Assembly: GCF_032854445.1 (NCBI RefSeq)
Contig: NC_088297.1
Coordinates: forward strand, 9,138,163-9,202,162
Source: Liolophura sinensis
Taxonomy: Eukaryota > Mollusca > Polyplacophora > Chitonida > Chitonidae
Direction: 5' to 3'
DNA: 64,000 nucleotides
Shown here: one piece after another, positions 22,001 through 44,854 of the stretch
Layout: every line of letters begins with the position of its first letter
Position numbering within the stretch: position 1 is the stretch's first letter
Notes under the pieces: model-generated
What the model saw: the letters and a program-made list of their open reading frames with translations, nothing else
The model's database searches: none
What the model was told of the DNA's origin: nothing
Translations under genes and position numbers: made by a program

Positions 22001-22971
22001 TCATATAATAAAAACGAACGTTCATTTTAAAGAATTATAATATATGTACGGTCTGTATGTTGTATTGCGATGAGATTCCATTATGTATATAGAGGTTACG
22101 CAACGAGAGACCTTGTGTTACCATGGATACTCGCCAGAGGCTCCTGATTCTGAAAATCAACAGACTGGGGTGAGGTCCATCGTAACACTGGGCCACGAGT
22201 TGTATAATCTTTTTCAAACACTATACAAAATTTCCACTTTTTAAGTCGCTTAAACACCACCGGATCATTAAGAAATACGTTTTGGTGGCTTTTTCATAGT
22301 CATGAATCTTTATTAGATCAGAAGCCTATTTACTGTTTGGAAACAAGACATAAACAATACGAAACACAAAATAGGCACCACAAAACTAGCCTCTCCGTGA
22401 CGAATAGTTATGTCTGACAAGTAAAAGAAATGTGCCGTTTTATTCGAAAGCATATTATTTACACCTTTGTTCACTTCTGTAAAAAGTAGCTTTTAAATTT
22501 CTCGGAAGATCATTCACTCGCTGACCCAGCTTGCTCAGCTGGCAGTTTGAGCCGCAGCAAGCGGAGACAAGTTTTTGTCGAGCGCATATCATCAGTTTTA
22601 CAAAACACAATGGCAATAAAGGAGAGCAATCGTAAAGACAGTCAAAGGAAATAACCACATGTTAAACATTTACACAAGGAAAGGTTATCACTGATAAAAT
22701 GGCTTGAGACTTGTCAAAAACATGCGAGGTGAAAACTTTGAGTAACAACAACAACGCTTTATTTACCGAAGCTGTCTGTGAATGTAAACTTTGTAGATTT
22801 CCTCACAGAAATGTAACTGGAATGAAGTCTAGAAACATCAAATGTGCTTATAACTTACAAGTTAGGATGTACAAGAAAAACCAGCTTCAGGACTATATAA
22901 TTAACTGATTCATTTGATGAGCCCTAGACTACAACTGGCGGAAATTATTTCTGGATCAACACTGAGTGAGC
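22001..22971. other. Intergenic, nothing recognised
   Basis: No frame on either strand shows a known domain, and no repeat is shared with the rest of the window. Confidence 0.45.
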
Positions 22972-23265
22972 TTGGGGTTTAACGTCGTACTCAACAATTT
23001 TTCAGTCATATGAAGACGAAGGTATCCTTATGGTGTATGTAATGTGCCCTCTTGTCGAAGGACGGATTCCCACCGCTCTTTTATCTAGTGCTGCTTCACT
23101 GAAACGACTTACCGAAAGCAAGTAAGCCGCCCCGCCCGAGCCATTATACTGATACGGGTCAACCAGTCGTTGCACTATCCCTTTCATGCTGAACGCCAAG
23201 TGAGGAAGTTACAACTTCCTCTTTTAAAGTCTTAGGTGTGACTCGACCCAGGATTGAAGGATCAA
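22972..23265 (-). mobile_element. SINE, family S2 (reverse)
   Basis: It is the reverse complement of the 1662-2011 copy with few changes. Its tail (TTTAACGTCGTACTCAAC on the + strand) is at about 22978-22995. Confidence 0.85.
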
Positions 23266-23649
23266 CACTGAGTAACAGTGCGCCTTGGCTATATACTTTG
23301 ATCACAACTAGTGATTATTACCATTATCTGACATTTCAGGCCAATAAAAAAATTACCAATTCATAAACATCACTGAAAAGGAGTTCGTTGATGAACCAGC
23401 TCACAAACATACCTGGCCTATTGTTGTAGTCTGTGCATGATTTGCTCAATCCATGCTTTGTGTCGGGGAAATTGTTTTAGTTCGGCTTCTGTACCACGTG
23501 TTTTTTTTTCTGAGCAAACAATTAACGTAAGTCACATGTATGAACAATGTATCTGTAGCACATTTCTTAATTTTTTTTGTAGCATTGTTCAGAAGTTTAA
23601 TTTCTACTCATGGTATTTGCTACATTTATTCAGACTTGAAAAGTGACCC

Positions 23650-23785
23650 CTTCGTGGGAAGGTCTGGCAGCAACCTGCGGATGGTCGTGGGTTTCCTCCG
23701 GGCTCTGCTTGCTTTCCGCCCACCGTGGTATAAATGAAATATTCATGAGTACAGCTTAAAACACCAATCAAATGAAAATGAAAAG
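23650..23785 (+). mobile_element. SINE S1, 3' half
   Basis: CAACCTGCGGATGGTCGTGG at about 23671-23690 is the S1 core, and the tail ends in AAACACCAATCAAATG. The head is missing. Confidence 0.8.
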
Positions 23786-23924
23786 TGAAAAGTGACAAAA
23801 ATGGAAACCACAATCACTTGTGCAAACAAATTTTAACTTAGTACCTGTATGTGGGATATTTTACAGCGAAAGTTCGTAAAGTCATCTGTTTAAGCTAACT
23901 GAATTGTACATTTACAACATTAAT

Positions 23925-24570
23925 GTGACTTTCATCTTGTTTCCCTATGCATACATAACCATGCATCAATGTACATGCTTGAATGTCCTTGCAGCAGATA
24001 AATGTTTGATTTAAAATATTTTTTTGAAAAAGAAAAAAAGCATAATATTAGTGGCGTCTTCATGAAGTAAGTTTATTCACAGTTTAATGCTTGATACTAA
24101 AATATACACATCTAAATGACAATTACTATAACATCATGAAGGTATTAGTTACTAAAAACAAATAAAATAACAAAAAAAAGAAACAAAAGGAAAGAAAAAC
24201 AGCAGTGATTGTAAATTTATGATTTTTACACTGTGCATGACCTGTTTTTGTCAAACATTTGCACATCCCTATACTACTGTATGTGACAGATGCGACATTT
24301 TTATTTGGAAAAAAAATTAAATTGTAGAATTACTACATTTATGTGTTTTTTATCTTGTCCCCCCTATTCAAACATGTCCGTGCAGTAGTTCAATATTTTA
24401 TTGAAAAATACTTTGATAGTAAATTCACACATCCAAATTATAATTAGGATATTAGCATGTATGAATTATTAAAAAGCAAAAGATTGTAAATTTATAATTT
24501 GACCACTGTGTCTGACCTGCTTTCTGTCAAACGCATGTAGGCCTACATCCCCATGGTAACAATATACAAA
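23925..24570. repeat. Old AT-rich tandem duplication
   Basis: Segments around 24000-24300 and 24310-24560 share blocks in the same order, for example GATTGTAAATTTATGATTT near 24207 and GATTGTAAATTTATAATTT near 24484. Each is followed by an ACTGTG..TGACCTG..TTTTGTCAAAC-like block. Divergence is high. It lies downstream of the OATP stop, possibly in its 3' UTR or beyond. Confidence 0.55.
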
Positions 24571-25141
24571 ATTTACTGTATGTACTGCGTTGTCAGTTGC
24601 AACAGTTTCATTAGGAATGATTTAAAAAACCATAAAATTTGGGGGGAGGGGGGGGCGGGTGGAGAGGAGTTGCTGAATGAGGTTCAGTTTTTTTTTCTCA
24701 TGAAATCTGTTTTTTTTCTGTTTTTTTTAATGAATGTATAATGTATAATAATATTTTTTTCATTGGTATTAGGTCTGCTGATTGTTCAGATATTCCCTAA
24801 AAATAATCTTCGTTACCTTAGTTGCTTTTTTCTAAATAATTTCTTATGAAAAGTAATGTTGTTTTAGTCATTCCATTAAATTTGATAATATATCCTAATA
24901 TGAGTGTTGTTTATGTACATGTATCTAAAACGGTGTCCGAAATTACAGGAGTAAGCTGTCTATATTATTAAAATAAAAGGAGTCAGCTGGATGGAACATT
25001 GCTTGATGTACATGTCTACAAAGCACACCGTGTAACCTGGTGCCCGTTCTGGTGTAAAACTGGTACACCAATGACATGCCAGTGTCAAAGAAGCATGTCA
25101 GTATCTAAATCTCTGTTGTTGTGCTTTTCAATCCACTTCTA

Positions 25142-36376
<11,235 letters not shown>

Positions 36377-36539
36377 CTGTGCGAAACAAAAGCCTAATAT
36401 TACATGTAGGCCTATGCCCGCTTAAGTCATGATGACAGAGAAGGTGTAATTTGCAACTATTTAAGAATATACTTGAAAAGTTAGAATAAAGCCATAACTG
36501 AGGCCGTATTTCACCGGTTATGTTTGGCCATTTGGTCTT

Positions 36540-36672
36540 AGAGCAACCTGCGGTTGGTCGTGGGTTTCACCCGAACTCTGCGCCTTTATCCTTCCACCAT
36601 AATGCTGGCCGCCGTGGTATAAGTTAAATATGCTTGAGTACGGCGTAAAACACCAATCAGATAATAAAAAAA
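36540..36672 (+). mobile_element. SINE S1, 3' half
   Basis: AGCAACCTGCGGTTGGTCG to GAGTACGGCGTAAAACACCA. It lies just upstream of the OATP coding start, between the coding exons and the proposed 5' UTR exon. Confidence 0.85.
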
Positions 36673-36892
36673 ATAAATATGACCATTTGCCAACTGTCAC
36701 AATGTCGCTAGGATTTTTGACTGTCTAAGTTGTTGTCTTTTTGCACAGCGTATCTTATTTTATATCCACATAAATCTCATGGTATGTATACAACATTGGT
36801 TGTTGAATTAATTGTAAGCTTGGTCTAGTCATTTAACGCAAAACAATTTAAACAATCAACGCAGCCAACATTTTGGTTGTGGATGAAGGTTT

Positions 36893-37008
36893 CCTTTCTG
36901 ACCGTAGGCTACGTGGAAATGCCTGAGAGCAACCTTCGGATTACCGCCATGGTACAAGTAAAATATTTTTGCGGCTTAAAACTCCGCTAAAATAAATAAA
37001 TAAATTCT
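36893..37008 (+). mobile_element. SINE S1, internally deleted
   Basis: CGTGGAAATGCCTGAGAGCAAC joins directly to CCGCCATGGTACAAGTAAAA, so the middle of the core is lost. The tail ends in AAATAAATAAATAAA. Confidence 0.7.
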
Positions 37009-37311
37009 GGTTGTAGAAGAATCCGTTAGTGTTTGCCTCTGTACCACGGTTAAGTGGATCATTGTAAAACTGTATTGAGAATTGAAAATTGAAAAAAGTT
37101 TTCAGGCACTCTTAAATGAAGAAATGTCGGCTCTTATAGTACTCAAAGGAGAGTTCCAGATAACTAGATTGAAAGCGTAATTGAATCGAGTGTACAAAGG
37201 TATATCACCCTCAAATAAAAAATGAATTCTTCGAAAAATGATACACTTGATCAAAAATTATAGAGTGTAGACTAATACTAAATTTGATGCCATCATTGGT
37301 TGGAGGCGTAC

Positions 37312-37400
37312 AGCCTCCAACCAATGCGGCCGGTGTGAGTTCAAGTCCAGCTCATGCCGGCTTCCTCTCTGGCCGCACGTGGGAAGGTCTTAAAGCAACC
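37312..37400 (+). mobile_element. SINE S1, internal fragment
   Basis: CCAATGCGGCCGGTGTGAGTTC with the B box and CTCATGCCGGCTTCCTCTC is the region between the tRNA head and the core. The 3' part is missing. Confidence 0.75.
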
Positions 37401-38204
37401 TGCCGTATACAGATATGCACACCTTATTGGTGGAAGATAAGTGGTCTTCAAGGAACGTTATGCTGTGGAAACGGTCATGTCGACTGCTTGTCACCAAGGG
37501 CCTACTAACAGTAAGAGAGATGGAATGAATGTCCAAAGCCAGGATTCAACTCGTGTCGCTTGTTTCCCTGCGATTCAAACACGAGCGCTTTTAACCAATC
37601 GGCCAGGGTCCTTTCCCCAATAAAGTTTGACTTTATAAAGCTTTTTTGACATTAGGAAATATATACGGTACATATTAAACATATATATGCAGGCCTGTTC
37701 TATGAGCCTATGGGTTGCAAGGACTTTTTCCCCTCAGTTTTGAATTCAGGTTTATAAAATATGTAGAGAATATGTTGGACCGCATACAAGACAACAAAAG
37801 TACAAAGGACGTATTCCGAGGTAACGTAACATACATAATAGAGTACATGCTCCCGAAAAAACATATGTTTGTACTCTGTCCATCCAGCCAGAGCTGTATT
37901 GGAACTCGCAACCAAAACATATAAGTAATATCGGGTTGAAAGGAAAGCATTGTTTTTTTTTTCAGTAAAATCCTCTACAATGAACCACTTAAGGATCATT
38001 CTAGTTGGCCTATTGTATTTTTATGCTCTCGAACCAATATGAAAACTTGTGTAAACTATGATCTCAAGACATCCACCATAGACAAAGTTGTTTTTGTGGA
38101 ATTTGTTGTCTGGTATCTCTAGGTAAACTCTCAAAAAAAAGGTAAAAAGGTAAAATTGCATTGCATTCGAGACACTCAATTACACAATATGTTTGACCCT
38201 ATGT

Positions 38205-38345
38205 ACACTTATATTCTTGAGTACGGCGTAAAACACCAGTCAAATAAATAAATAAATTACGACGGCGGCCAACATTATGGTGGGGGGTGGAGGGGGGGGG
38301 GAAGCCGTGCAGAGCCCGGGGGAAACCCACGACCATCCGTGTACG
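38205..38345. mobile_element. Two S1 SINE fragments joined in opposite orientation
   Basis: A + strand tail (TTGAGTACGGCGTAAAACACC, near 38217) ends in AAATAAATAAATAAAT. It is followed at once by a - strand fragment starting TACGACGGCGGCCAACATTA at 38267. Confidence 0.8.
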
Positions 38346-38394
38346 GCCGTGTACACTTACAAAACAATTCACTAACAAACCAGATTCAATTAAA

Positions 38395-38553
38395 ATTCTC
38401 ACCAATGCAGTCCCTGTGAGTTCAAGTCCAACTCATTCTGGCTTCCTCTCAGCTCCCAGGGCCCTGCCGGTTTCCTCCCAGTATAATACTGGCCGCCGAT
38501 GTATAAGTGAAATATTCTTGAGTACGGCGTAAAACACCAATAAAATAAATAAA
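38395..38553 (+). mobile_element. SINE S1, internally shortened
   Basis: CTCACCAATGCAGTCCCTGTG, the B box, then a jump to GGGCCCTGCCGGTTTCCTCC and the normal tail. Confidence 0.85.
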
Positions 38554-38659
38554 TCAATTCAAATGAAATCACGATGAAACTGAAAAGACACCCGGCTATT
38601 TCTACACAAAATACATACCAGCTTGTATATTCCAGTCGACACAGTGCAGCAACTTTTAC

Positions 38660-38710
38660 CTTGTCTGTATCGCTTCGAAGCTTTCATATGATATCTGCAA
38701 AACAGCACCA
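38660..38710 (-). other. Probable non-coding first exon of the OATP gene (3' end)
   Basis: On the - strand, ATATCATATGAAAGCTTCG leads to CAAG with a GTAAAAG donor after base 38660. The pseudogene's flank keeps the same segment with a GTAAGGG donor after 52855. The coding exon starts immediately after a CAG acceptor at its ATG, so an upstream exon is required; this is the best candidate. The exon's 5' end is not visible. Confidence 0.45.
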
Positions 38711-39353
38711 ACTTTTCTGACCAATCGGGTAACCAAGTTGGTTATTAATACATCACACTGACAGCTGTCGCTAGAACTGATTACATGGCTACAGGCGGTA
38801 AATGAATTAGAGATATCGCACAATTTATTAAAATTGCTTTTTGTATGTGTTACTGGATATTCAAAACTTCATATCGTCTAATCATGACAAACCTGTGTAA
38901 TGTGACACTATTTACCTTGTAACATGCCACTCGACCAGTTTTATCAAAGCCTTTTGCGTATTCTACCTCCTGACCTTGAAGTGCACATCAGTTAAGTACA
39001 GCTTTACAAGGTTACCGGTTATCCTTTGAATCAGTTTGGTAGTACACTGGACAGAATTGAGCCGGTCAGACAGTTCGGCCCGGTTACAGGTTAAAGGATT
39101 AGTGTCCAGATGGATCATTTACGTATAATTAGGTACCTCTGTATACATTGTTAAACTGAGTTTAAAAAATTATTTGAAAAGCTACATTAATGGTAGTAAT
39201 ATGACATTTAAATTCGCTAATGGGGATGGTTTTATGCAGTTTTACCGCCAACACTCGGTAGTCCAACCGTTAAAAACTGTCAGAGCTTCGCCATTTCGTT
39301 CATTTTTTAAAACAAACTGTAAGGGTGGCAAGAAACATCGAATTTCTTCCCAA

Positions 39354-39531
39354 ATGGTTTTCTGCTCTGCATCCGGGTGTAAAACAGGTCGTTGATGAAC
39401 CCTGTCATTTGTTTCTTCAAGTTTCCAGACGATTTGACCCTCAAGAAGACGTGGATTTACAGAAGGATTTTGTACCCGCAAAAGATTGCCGCGTCTGCTT
39501 CTACCATTTTTCATCTGAAAGTTACAATAGG
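39354..39531 (+). pseudogene. Decayed THAP-type zinc-finger domain
   Basis: Three frames together give the THAP signature. MVFCSASGCKTGR (39354 onward) supplies the first cysteine pair. Next comes FFKFPDDLTLKKTWIYRR with the conserved FP and Trp, then PAKDCRVCFYHFSSESY with the Cys-x2-His-Phe end. Two frame changes and a TGA after GCKTGR show it is dead. THAP domains bind DNA and occur in cellular factors and in P-element-like transposases. No transposase body is visible next to it, so the parent cannot be named. Confidence 0.72.
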
Positions 39532-39677
39532 AATACAGCTGGCTGAAGATGAAAAAATTTGGCTGACATGGGGCACGCAGTCGACTAAAATCTGAAGCTT
39601 TACTGAACTTAAAATTGACAGATTGCAAGTCAATGTACATTAACGGCGACGTCCACATTTATATTGTACACGGCTAT

Positions 39678-39800
39678 ATGCTGTGGGGTGGGATATCAAG
39701 AATTGTCAGCTCGAGAGAAGTGGCATTCAACAAGGGCGAATCCCGAGCTGAATATAAATTGTCAAGAGCTGACAATCCCTGATGTCCCACCCCACAGCAT
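39678..39800. repeat. Large inverted repeat (arms about 35 bp)
   Basis: The left arm, 39678-39712 (ATGCTGTGGGGTGGGATATC...), pairs with the right arm, 39766-39800 (...GATGTCCCACCCCACAGCAT), with few mismatches. The 53-base spacer contains a further short inverted copy of GAGCTGA/TCAGCTC. Confidence 0.85.
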
Positions 39801-40327
39801 GCAGCATATGTTTTATTATACCGAAAAAAACAGTACCTGTTCGAGTTGTATTTTTAATCGCGGAATTTGTACGTCGATAAGGGAGCTATAACCACCGTCC
39901 GGTTTATTAAACGGATGCCAGAGACCTCTTAAAGTGAGATGATTGCTGTGGAATAAATGCTTGTGATCGATGCATATTAGCAAGAGATCGTTGGATATTG
40001 CCTCGTGTAAATATTACATTCTCAGGTAAACACATGAAATGTACAGTGTAAGCTATAATTTGCCAGTCCGTATTGCTAGTGCGGTTGAAAATGCCTTAAC
40101 AATGATCTGAAAACTCAAGCTGAAGTCTGGCCAGAGATGCCAGTGTCATAAATCGGAGCTTCAACGTCTTCAGCTCTGGGCTCTAATTGACACAGCAGTA
40201 TACTTTGCATCCGTGTAGTTATCCATGTCGAAAATGACACCATTTTGATACAAATTTCCAGGTTATTTAGGCCAGTTAGACTTGGGTTGGCCATCTATGG
40301 CGTCACCTTGGAGTGCTGATGAGCATA

Positions 40328-40424
40328 CAGCAGATGGATGCCTATGTAGATGGAGTAATCTCCCCTGAGGAGTTCCAATGGTAAGGCAGACAACCACTGC
40401 AGCTTTCTGTATGCCACGAAATAA
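40328..40424 (+). pseudogene. SCP remnant (EF-hand IV and C-terminus only)
   Basis: CAGCAGATGGATGCCTATG then GATGGAGTAATCTCCCCTGA encode the last EF loop (QMD...DGVISPEEF). A deletion and an in-frame TGG-TAA follow, and the C-terminal codons for SFLYAT-K and TAA survive out of frame. The rest of the gene is missing upstream. Confidence 0.85.
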
Positions 40425-41230
40425 TCTGACATGTTTAACAACAAATTAACTTCAAATGAACAATTATACATCACCAACATGATCGTAGGGCAATAACACA
40501 CCACCACATGTATCTTGCAGTTTAGACAAATTATGCCGTCAGAATGTCCGACCCTCCGACTGTCAGCATGTCCGTCAGTTCGTGCGTTCGTCTGTAGGGA
40601 CGACGTGTTCGCGATATGACACAAAACGCTTCATGTCAGGATTTCACATTCGGTAAGCATGATGATATTGATGTAAACAATCTTCGTGTTTAAGTCAAAT
40701 GGGACTGTTTCAATCAAATTTCTGGTTTCCATGGCAGGCGACGGGAAATACCAAGTTTCAGCGATAGGATCACAGTAGAAGTCAAAGCGCTTTGGAGAGT
40801 GATTTCATCTATAGCTAGTGTTAAAACAAACAGACAACAAATATATAGCTATTTCAAACGAAGGGTGGAAACAAACCAAAATGGCCTCAGTAATTTTGTA
40901 AAACTGGTAACTAATCATTAGTTTTTTCACACTAAACATTCCACATTTATAAGATGAACTAAAATATTTTTACGAATTGGGATATCTCTGTTATACAACA
41001 GAACAAAAATAAAAAGATACGCTTTTGAAACTTTTGTTGCCTTTTTTTTAACCGGTTCAGGTAAAGGTTTCATATTTGCTATGCAGATTTATATAGAGGT
41101 GATCAAGGTTGCTGTTTAAACTCGGGTTGTTCTGGTTTTCATGGCAACTGACTGCATAAGTTAATGATTTTATGTTTTGTACTGCCAACAACTCTCAAAA
41201 GTATCCACACCTTTATTGAAAAGGTAAATG
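40425..41230 (+). repeat. Diverged SCP 3' flank behind the remnant
   Basis: GGTTTCCATGGCAGGCGACG and AGTAGAAGTCAAAGCGCTTTG (near 40725-40795) match 5170-5245. The order of blocks agrees with the SCP-1 flank up to the S1 SINE at 41231. Confidence 0.8.
40925..41190 (+). repeat. Inverted-arm element (family E), diverged copy
   Basis: GGGATATCTCTGTTATACAAC followed by AAAAATAAAAAGATACGC lies at about 40980-41022, as in the other SCP flanks. Confidence 0.5.
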
Positions 41231-41495
41231 AGCGGGGCCTCCGTGACCTGGTGGTTAGCGTGCTAGCGCAGGAAAATGACCCATCATTCTCTTACCATGC
41301 AACACGGTTGCTGTGAGTTGAAGTCCAGATCATACTGGTTTTATTTCCGGTCATACATGCGAAGGTATTGTGACAACCTACGGACGGTTGTGGGATCCCT
41401 GGGGCCCCGCCCGGTTTCATCCCACAATAATGCTGGACGCCGTCGTGTAAGTCAAATATTCTTGAGTATAAGGCGTACAACTCCAACTAAATAAA
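41231..41495 (+). mobile_element. SINE S1, full length, at the SCP-flank position
   Basis: The head (CGGGGCCTCCGTGACCTGG), B-box region and core are all present, and the tail is CTTGAGTATAAGGCGTACAAC. It sits at the same place as the truncated heads at 5862 and 13465. Confidence 0.85.
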
Positions 41496-41499
41496 TCAA

Positions 41500-42237
41500 A
41501 TAAATACCCAATACAGTAGGCGTTTTTTTATCCTTAGCGCTAAAAGAGTTCGAACTCGAAACTCCCCTAAAAAGAAGACATGCACAGAATACGTAATGAA
41601 TGTAAGAGGTCAAAAGCTCGAATCTAGCTCCCGCCAGCTTGGTCACCACATTAAGTCTTTCAGCTACCGGCCTGACATTTGTCCACTGTTCCATCCGGGC
41701 ACACCGGTATTTTACTCCAGCCATGAAAGCAACTTTCGCCATTTGAGTGAAAAATGTTGTAGAACGATCTTAAACAACGATCCAGTAAAAAAAATATGAA
41801 ATAACAAAACTCGATTAAAACCAAAATATGTGGGTTTTTTTTTGTTTGTTTCCTTTTTTGTTTTTGTTTTATATATTTGACAGAAAACACAACAGCTTTA
41901 CAATGAAGATGTGTTGCATTTCCCATCACGGAATGGCAAACTAAACCGCCGTGAAGAATTTTATAACCTAGCTATATATATCGCAACATCTGGTACCCTA
42001 CTTTTCTCCTTGTCATTTCATCAATGAACAGAAACTTTGTAAAGCATTGTACGTGTAACGTATAGAAGACTTTATACATGGTAATGAAGACTTCAGCAAT
42101 ATATTCTTTGTTACATCCATGAACTGTGTCTTACTTCATATGTGTTTTGGCATTGAGTAGATTTAATGCTGTGGAATATGTATATATTGACAGACAGTTT
42201 GCCTCCTGCCTGTGCACTCTACAAGCAGCTATGTACA
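41500..42237. other. Intergenic, nothing recognised
   Basis: It contains a T-rich run at 41830-41880 and no frame with domain signatures. Confidence 0.45.
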
Positions 42238-42745
42238 TAACATACACAAATGTCTGTACTTCGGCCTGTACACTCTAAAAACATCTATGTACATAATATA
42301 CACAAATGTCTGTACTTTGCCTGTACACTCTAAAAGCAGCTATGCACACAACATACACAAATGTCTGTACTTCGTCTGTACACTCTAAAAGCAGTTATAT
42401 ACATCACATACACAATGTCTGTACTTCTGCCTGTGCACTCTAAAGGAGTTATGTACACTACATACACAAATGTCTGTACTTCGGCCTGTACACTCTAAAA
42501 TCAGCTATGTACATAACATACACAAATGTCTGTACTTCGGCCTGTACACTCCAAAAGCAGCTATGCACACAACATACACAAATGTCTGTACTTCGTCTGT
42601 ACACTCTAAAAGCAGTTATGTACATCACATACACAATGTCTGTACTTCTGCCTGTACACTCTAAAGGAGTTATGTACACAACATACACAAATGTCTGTAC
42701 TTCGCCTGTACACTCTAAAGCAGTTATGTACACAACATACACAAA
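42238..42745. repeat. 56-bp minisatellite with four-unit higher-order period
   Basis: About nine units of ACACAAATGTCTGTACTTCG... occur. Variants recur in the order 1-2-3-4-1-2-3-4, so the real period is about 220 bp. Diagnostic variants are GCAGCTATGCACACAAC (type 2), CATCACAT ends (type 3) and ACACAATG...GGAGTTATG (type 4). Confidence 0.9.
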
Positions 42746-42796
42746 GTCTGTACTACAGATTAATGTGTACCAAAATTTATTTATTAGTTATTAACT

Positions 42797-42930
42797 TGAT
42801 TGGTGTTTTACGCCGCACTCAAGAATATTTCACCTATACAGCATTGTGAGCATGTGTGGAGGGAAACCGGGAAGAGCCCAGGGGAACACACGAACAACCG
42901 CACGCTGCTGGCAGACCTTCCCACGTACAG
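42797..42930 (-). mobile_element. SINE S1, 3' half (reverse)
   Basis: GATTGGTGTTTTACGCCGCAC to GCAGACCTTCCCACGTACAG is the reverse S1 tail and core. Confidence 0.8.
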
Positions 42931-44089
42931 TGCCAAAATAGTGCCTGTTGTACACATATGTGGTAACATAGTGTACAAGGCCATAGCTTACACGTATGCT
43001 TTTCGAGAGTATTCGACAAAGGATTCATATCCGAATATGTTTTCTTCTTTATGTATCCGAAACGGTATTCAAAAATTGTAATATGCAGTACATTGGTAGT
43101 ATAGTATATAAAAAAAAATAGTTGACAAATCCGGCGTCATATATGGTGACAAGATTAAGTTGAACGTGAAACATTAGGCTATTCAATTCGATTGGTGTGG
43201 ACACACATCAGGAGTGTGGACAGCCAGAACCATATTGCCTACCATAGCAAATTCACGTCTAATTAACGCGCTGGATGTCGTTGTAAATGCAGAGGTACAT
43301 GTTTGCAACGAACACTGTGTGAGCATTCTGAAACTGGTTGTTCCATCAACCACGACACAAGCCGAAGAGTCCCAATATTAGCAAAAGTGTCCCGATGTTA
43401 CCCGAAGTGCCCCAACAACCACCGATATGATAAGAGTGATATCAAGGAGAGGATTATATCGACAATGGTTTTAAAGAAGCATGCAAATATCTAAGGCTCT
43501 GGAGCTACTGTTTATGGTTTTCAATCCACTTCTTCTACATGCTCTTTCGATTTTTCGCCAAAAGTATTCTCTTCACCAGCTCGTACGAAACACACATACG
43601 CCAAAACGTAGAACAGCGTATTGGTGACAGTTTGCTGAGTCACTGTGCTGGTCTAACACGCTAACTATCAGGTCCGTTTGATTGAAGCAGCAGTGTATAA
43701 GTAGATTTAACGTGAACGGAATGTGGCAATTAATACTCCGTCGTGTAATTTGCAATGTTCAACAGTACAGTATAGTAAATGTGCATGTAAAAGTATCCCT
43801 AACCTGATTGGCACCATGACAGTGGGAATGGTACCTGATCCGCCCACAAAAGTTGTTAGAAACAGAAGAACTGTGAACACATTGTATAGCAAGCATTTTG
43901 ATTGACACAGTCCCGGCGTGGCATCTACAGCCTTGGGGTTCAGAGGATCAGCCGTGGAGTTTGATATACACAGGCAATCCACGTATCTCTGGAGAATAAA
44001 ACAAAATGGTACATGTACGTCTAGAAAAAACTAATAACTTATGGGCATGGGTGCTTGATAAGTTGTGCAGTGAACCTTTAACGTTGCTA

Positions 44090-44400
44090 TGGGACAAGCC
44101 ATGGAAATGTATGCGTTCTCGGGTTACAGAAATTGCTCGCTCATGATTGATAAATTTTCCCATTGTACGAAATTTTGCTTACTTCGAATTACGGTATCGC
44201 AGCAAAATAATAAACATAAAAGAGGTACTTTTACTAAACTATATGTAGGATATTTTATCGATGTATCTGTATATTTCGTCAACAGTGTATTATTTTCCAG
44301 AGAAAATAAAATACTACATCTACATTAAGTTTTCGCACGTTTGAATATTGACACTTTTCTGTATGCAGCCTTTACGTGTTCGACCTGTGTGTTTTTGTGT
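44090..44400. repeat. Inverted-arm element (family E) in pseudogene intron
   Basis: It is the duplicate of the 29690-29985 copy, with GTTCTCGGGTTACAGAAATTG near 44111 and ATTACGGTATCGCAGC near 44190. Confidence 0.55.
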
Positions 44401-44854
44401 TATGGCCTAGCTAAAACAAACCTCTTTACATAGGAAGGAAGGCTTTCTGATTGATTATTCAGCGATCGGATAACATGCGCTATGTTGATATTTCTGTCAA
44501 AATGACCTTTCACTGGTAAGAAATCCGAGGCTTGATCTGTCTGACGATGTGACTATCGTCGAAGTTTGAGCGATGATTTTCCTCCACCCATGAACCCGTC
44601 AAATTTTGCGTTTGACGTTAAACCACAAATAGTTAAATAAGTAAGAAACTGTCTTGTTCTTGTGAAGCGATCATTTGTCAATTGGTCGTATCATTTACGC
44701 GCGACTATGATTGTATGGTCGTCTCCTTTTAATGGGTATTGATATTAGGAGACAAAAGTCTCGCATTTCGTCTCGCATACAGTCGTAATCAGCCAGTCGA
44801 ACGAGACTGAAATTGTTGATAGGTATTCTGAGGGTGAAAGCAAAATGCCCTATT

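Larger units (their letters stand above)
37640..39060 (-). promoter_or_regulatory. OATP 5' flank, duplicated in front of the pseudogene
   Basis: Blocks around 37735-37960 and 38620-38780 match 51920-52110 and 52800-52960, with GACGTATTCCGAGG near 37808 and CTTTCATATGATAT near 38681 as landmarks. The upstream control region was therefore duplicated with the gene. S1 SINEs have since been inserted into this copy. Confidence 0.6.

Noticed and set aside
42238-42745. CRISPR-like regular repeat
   Set aside because: Repeats are contiguous without unique spacers, and the genome is metazoan.
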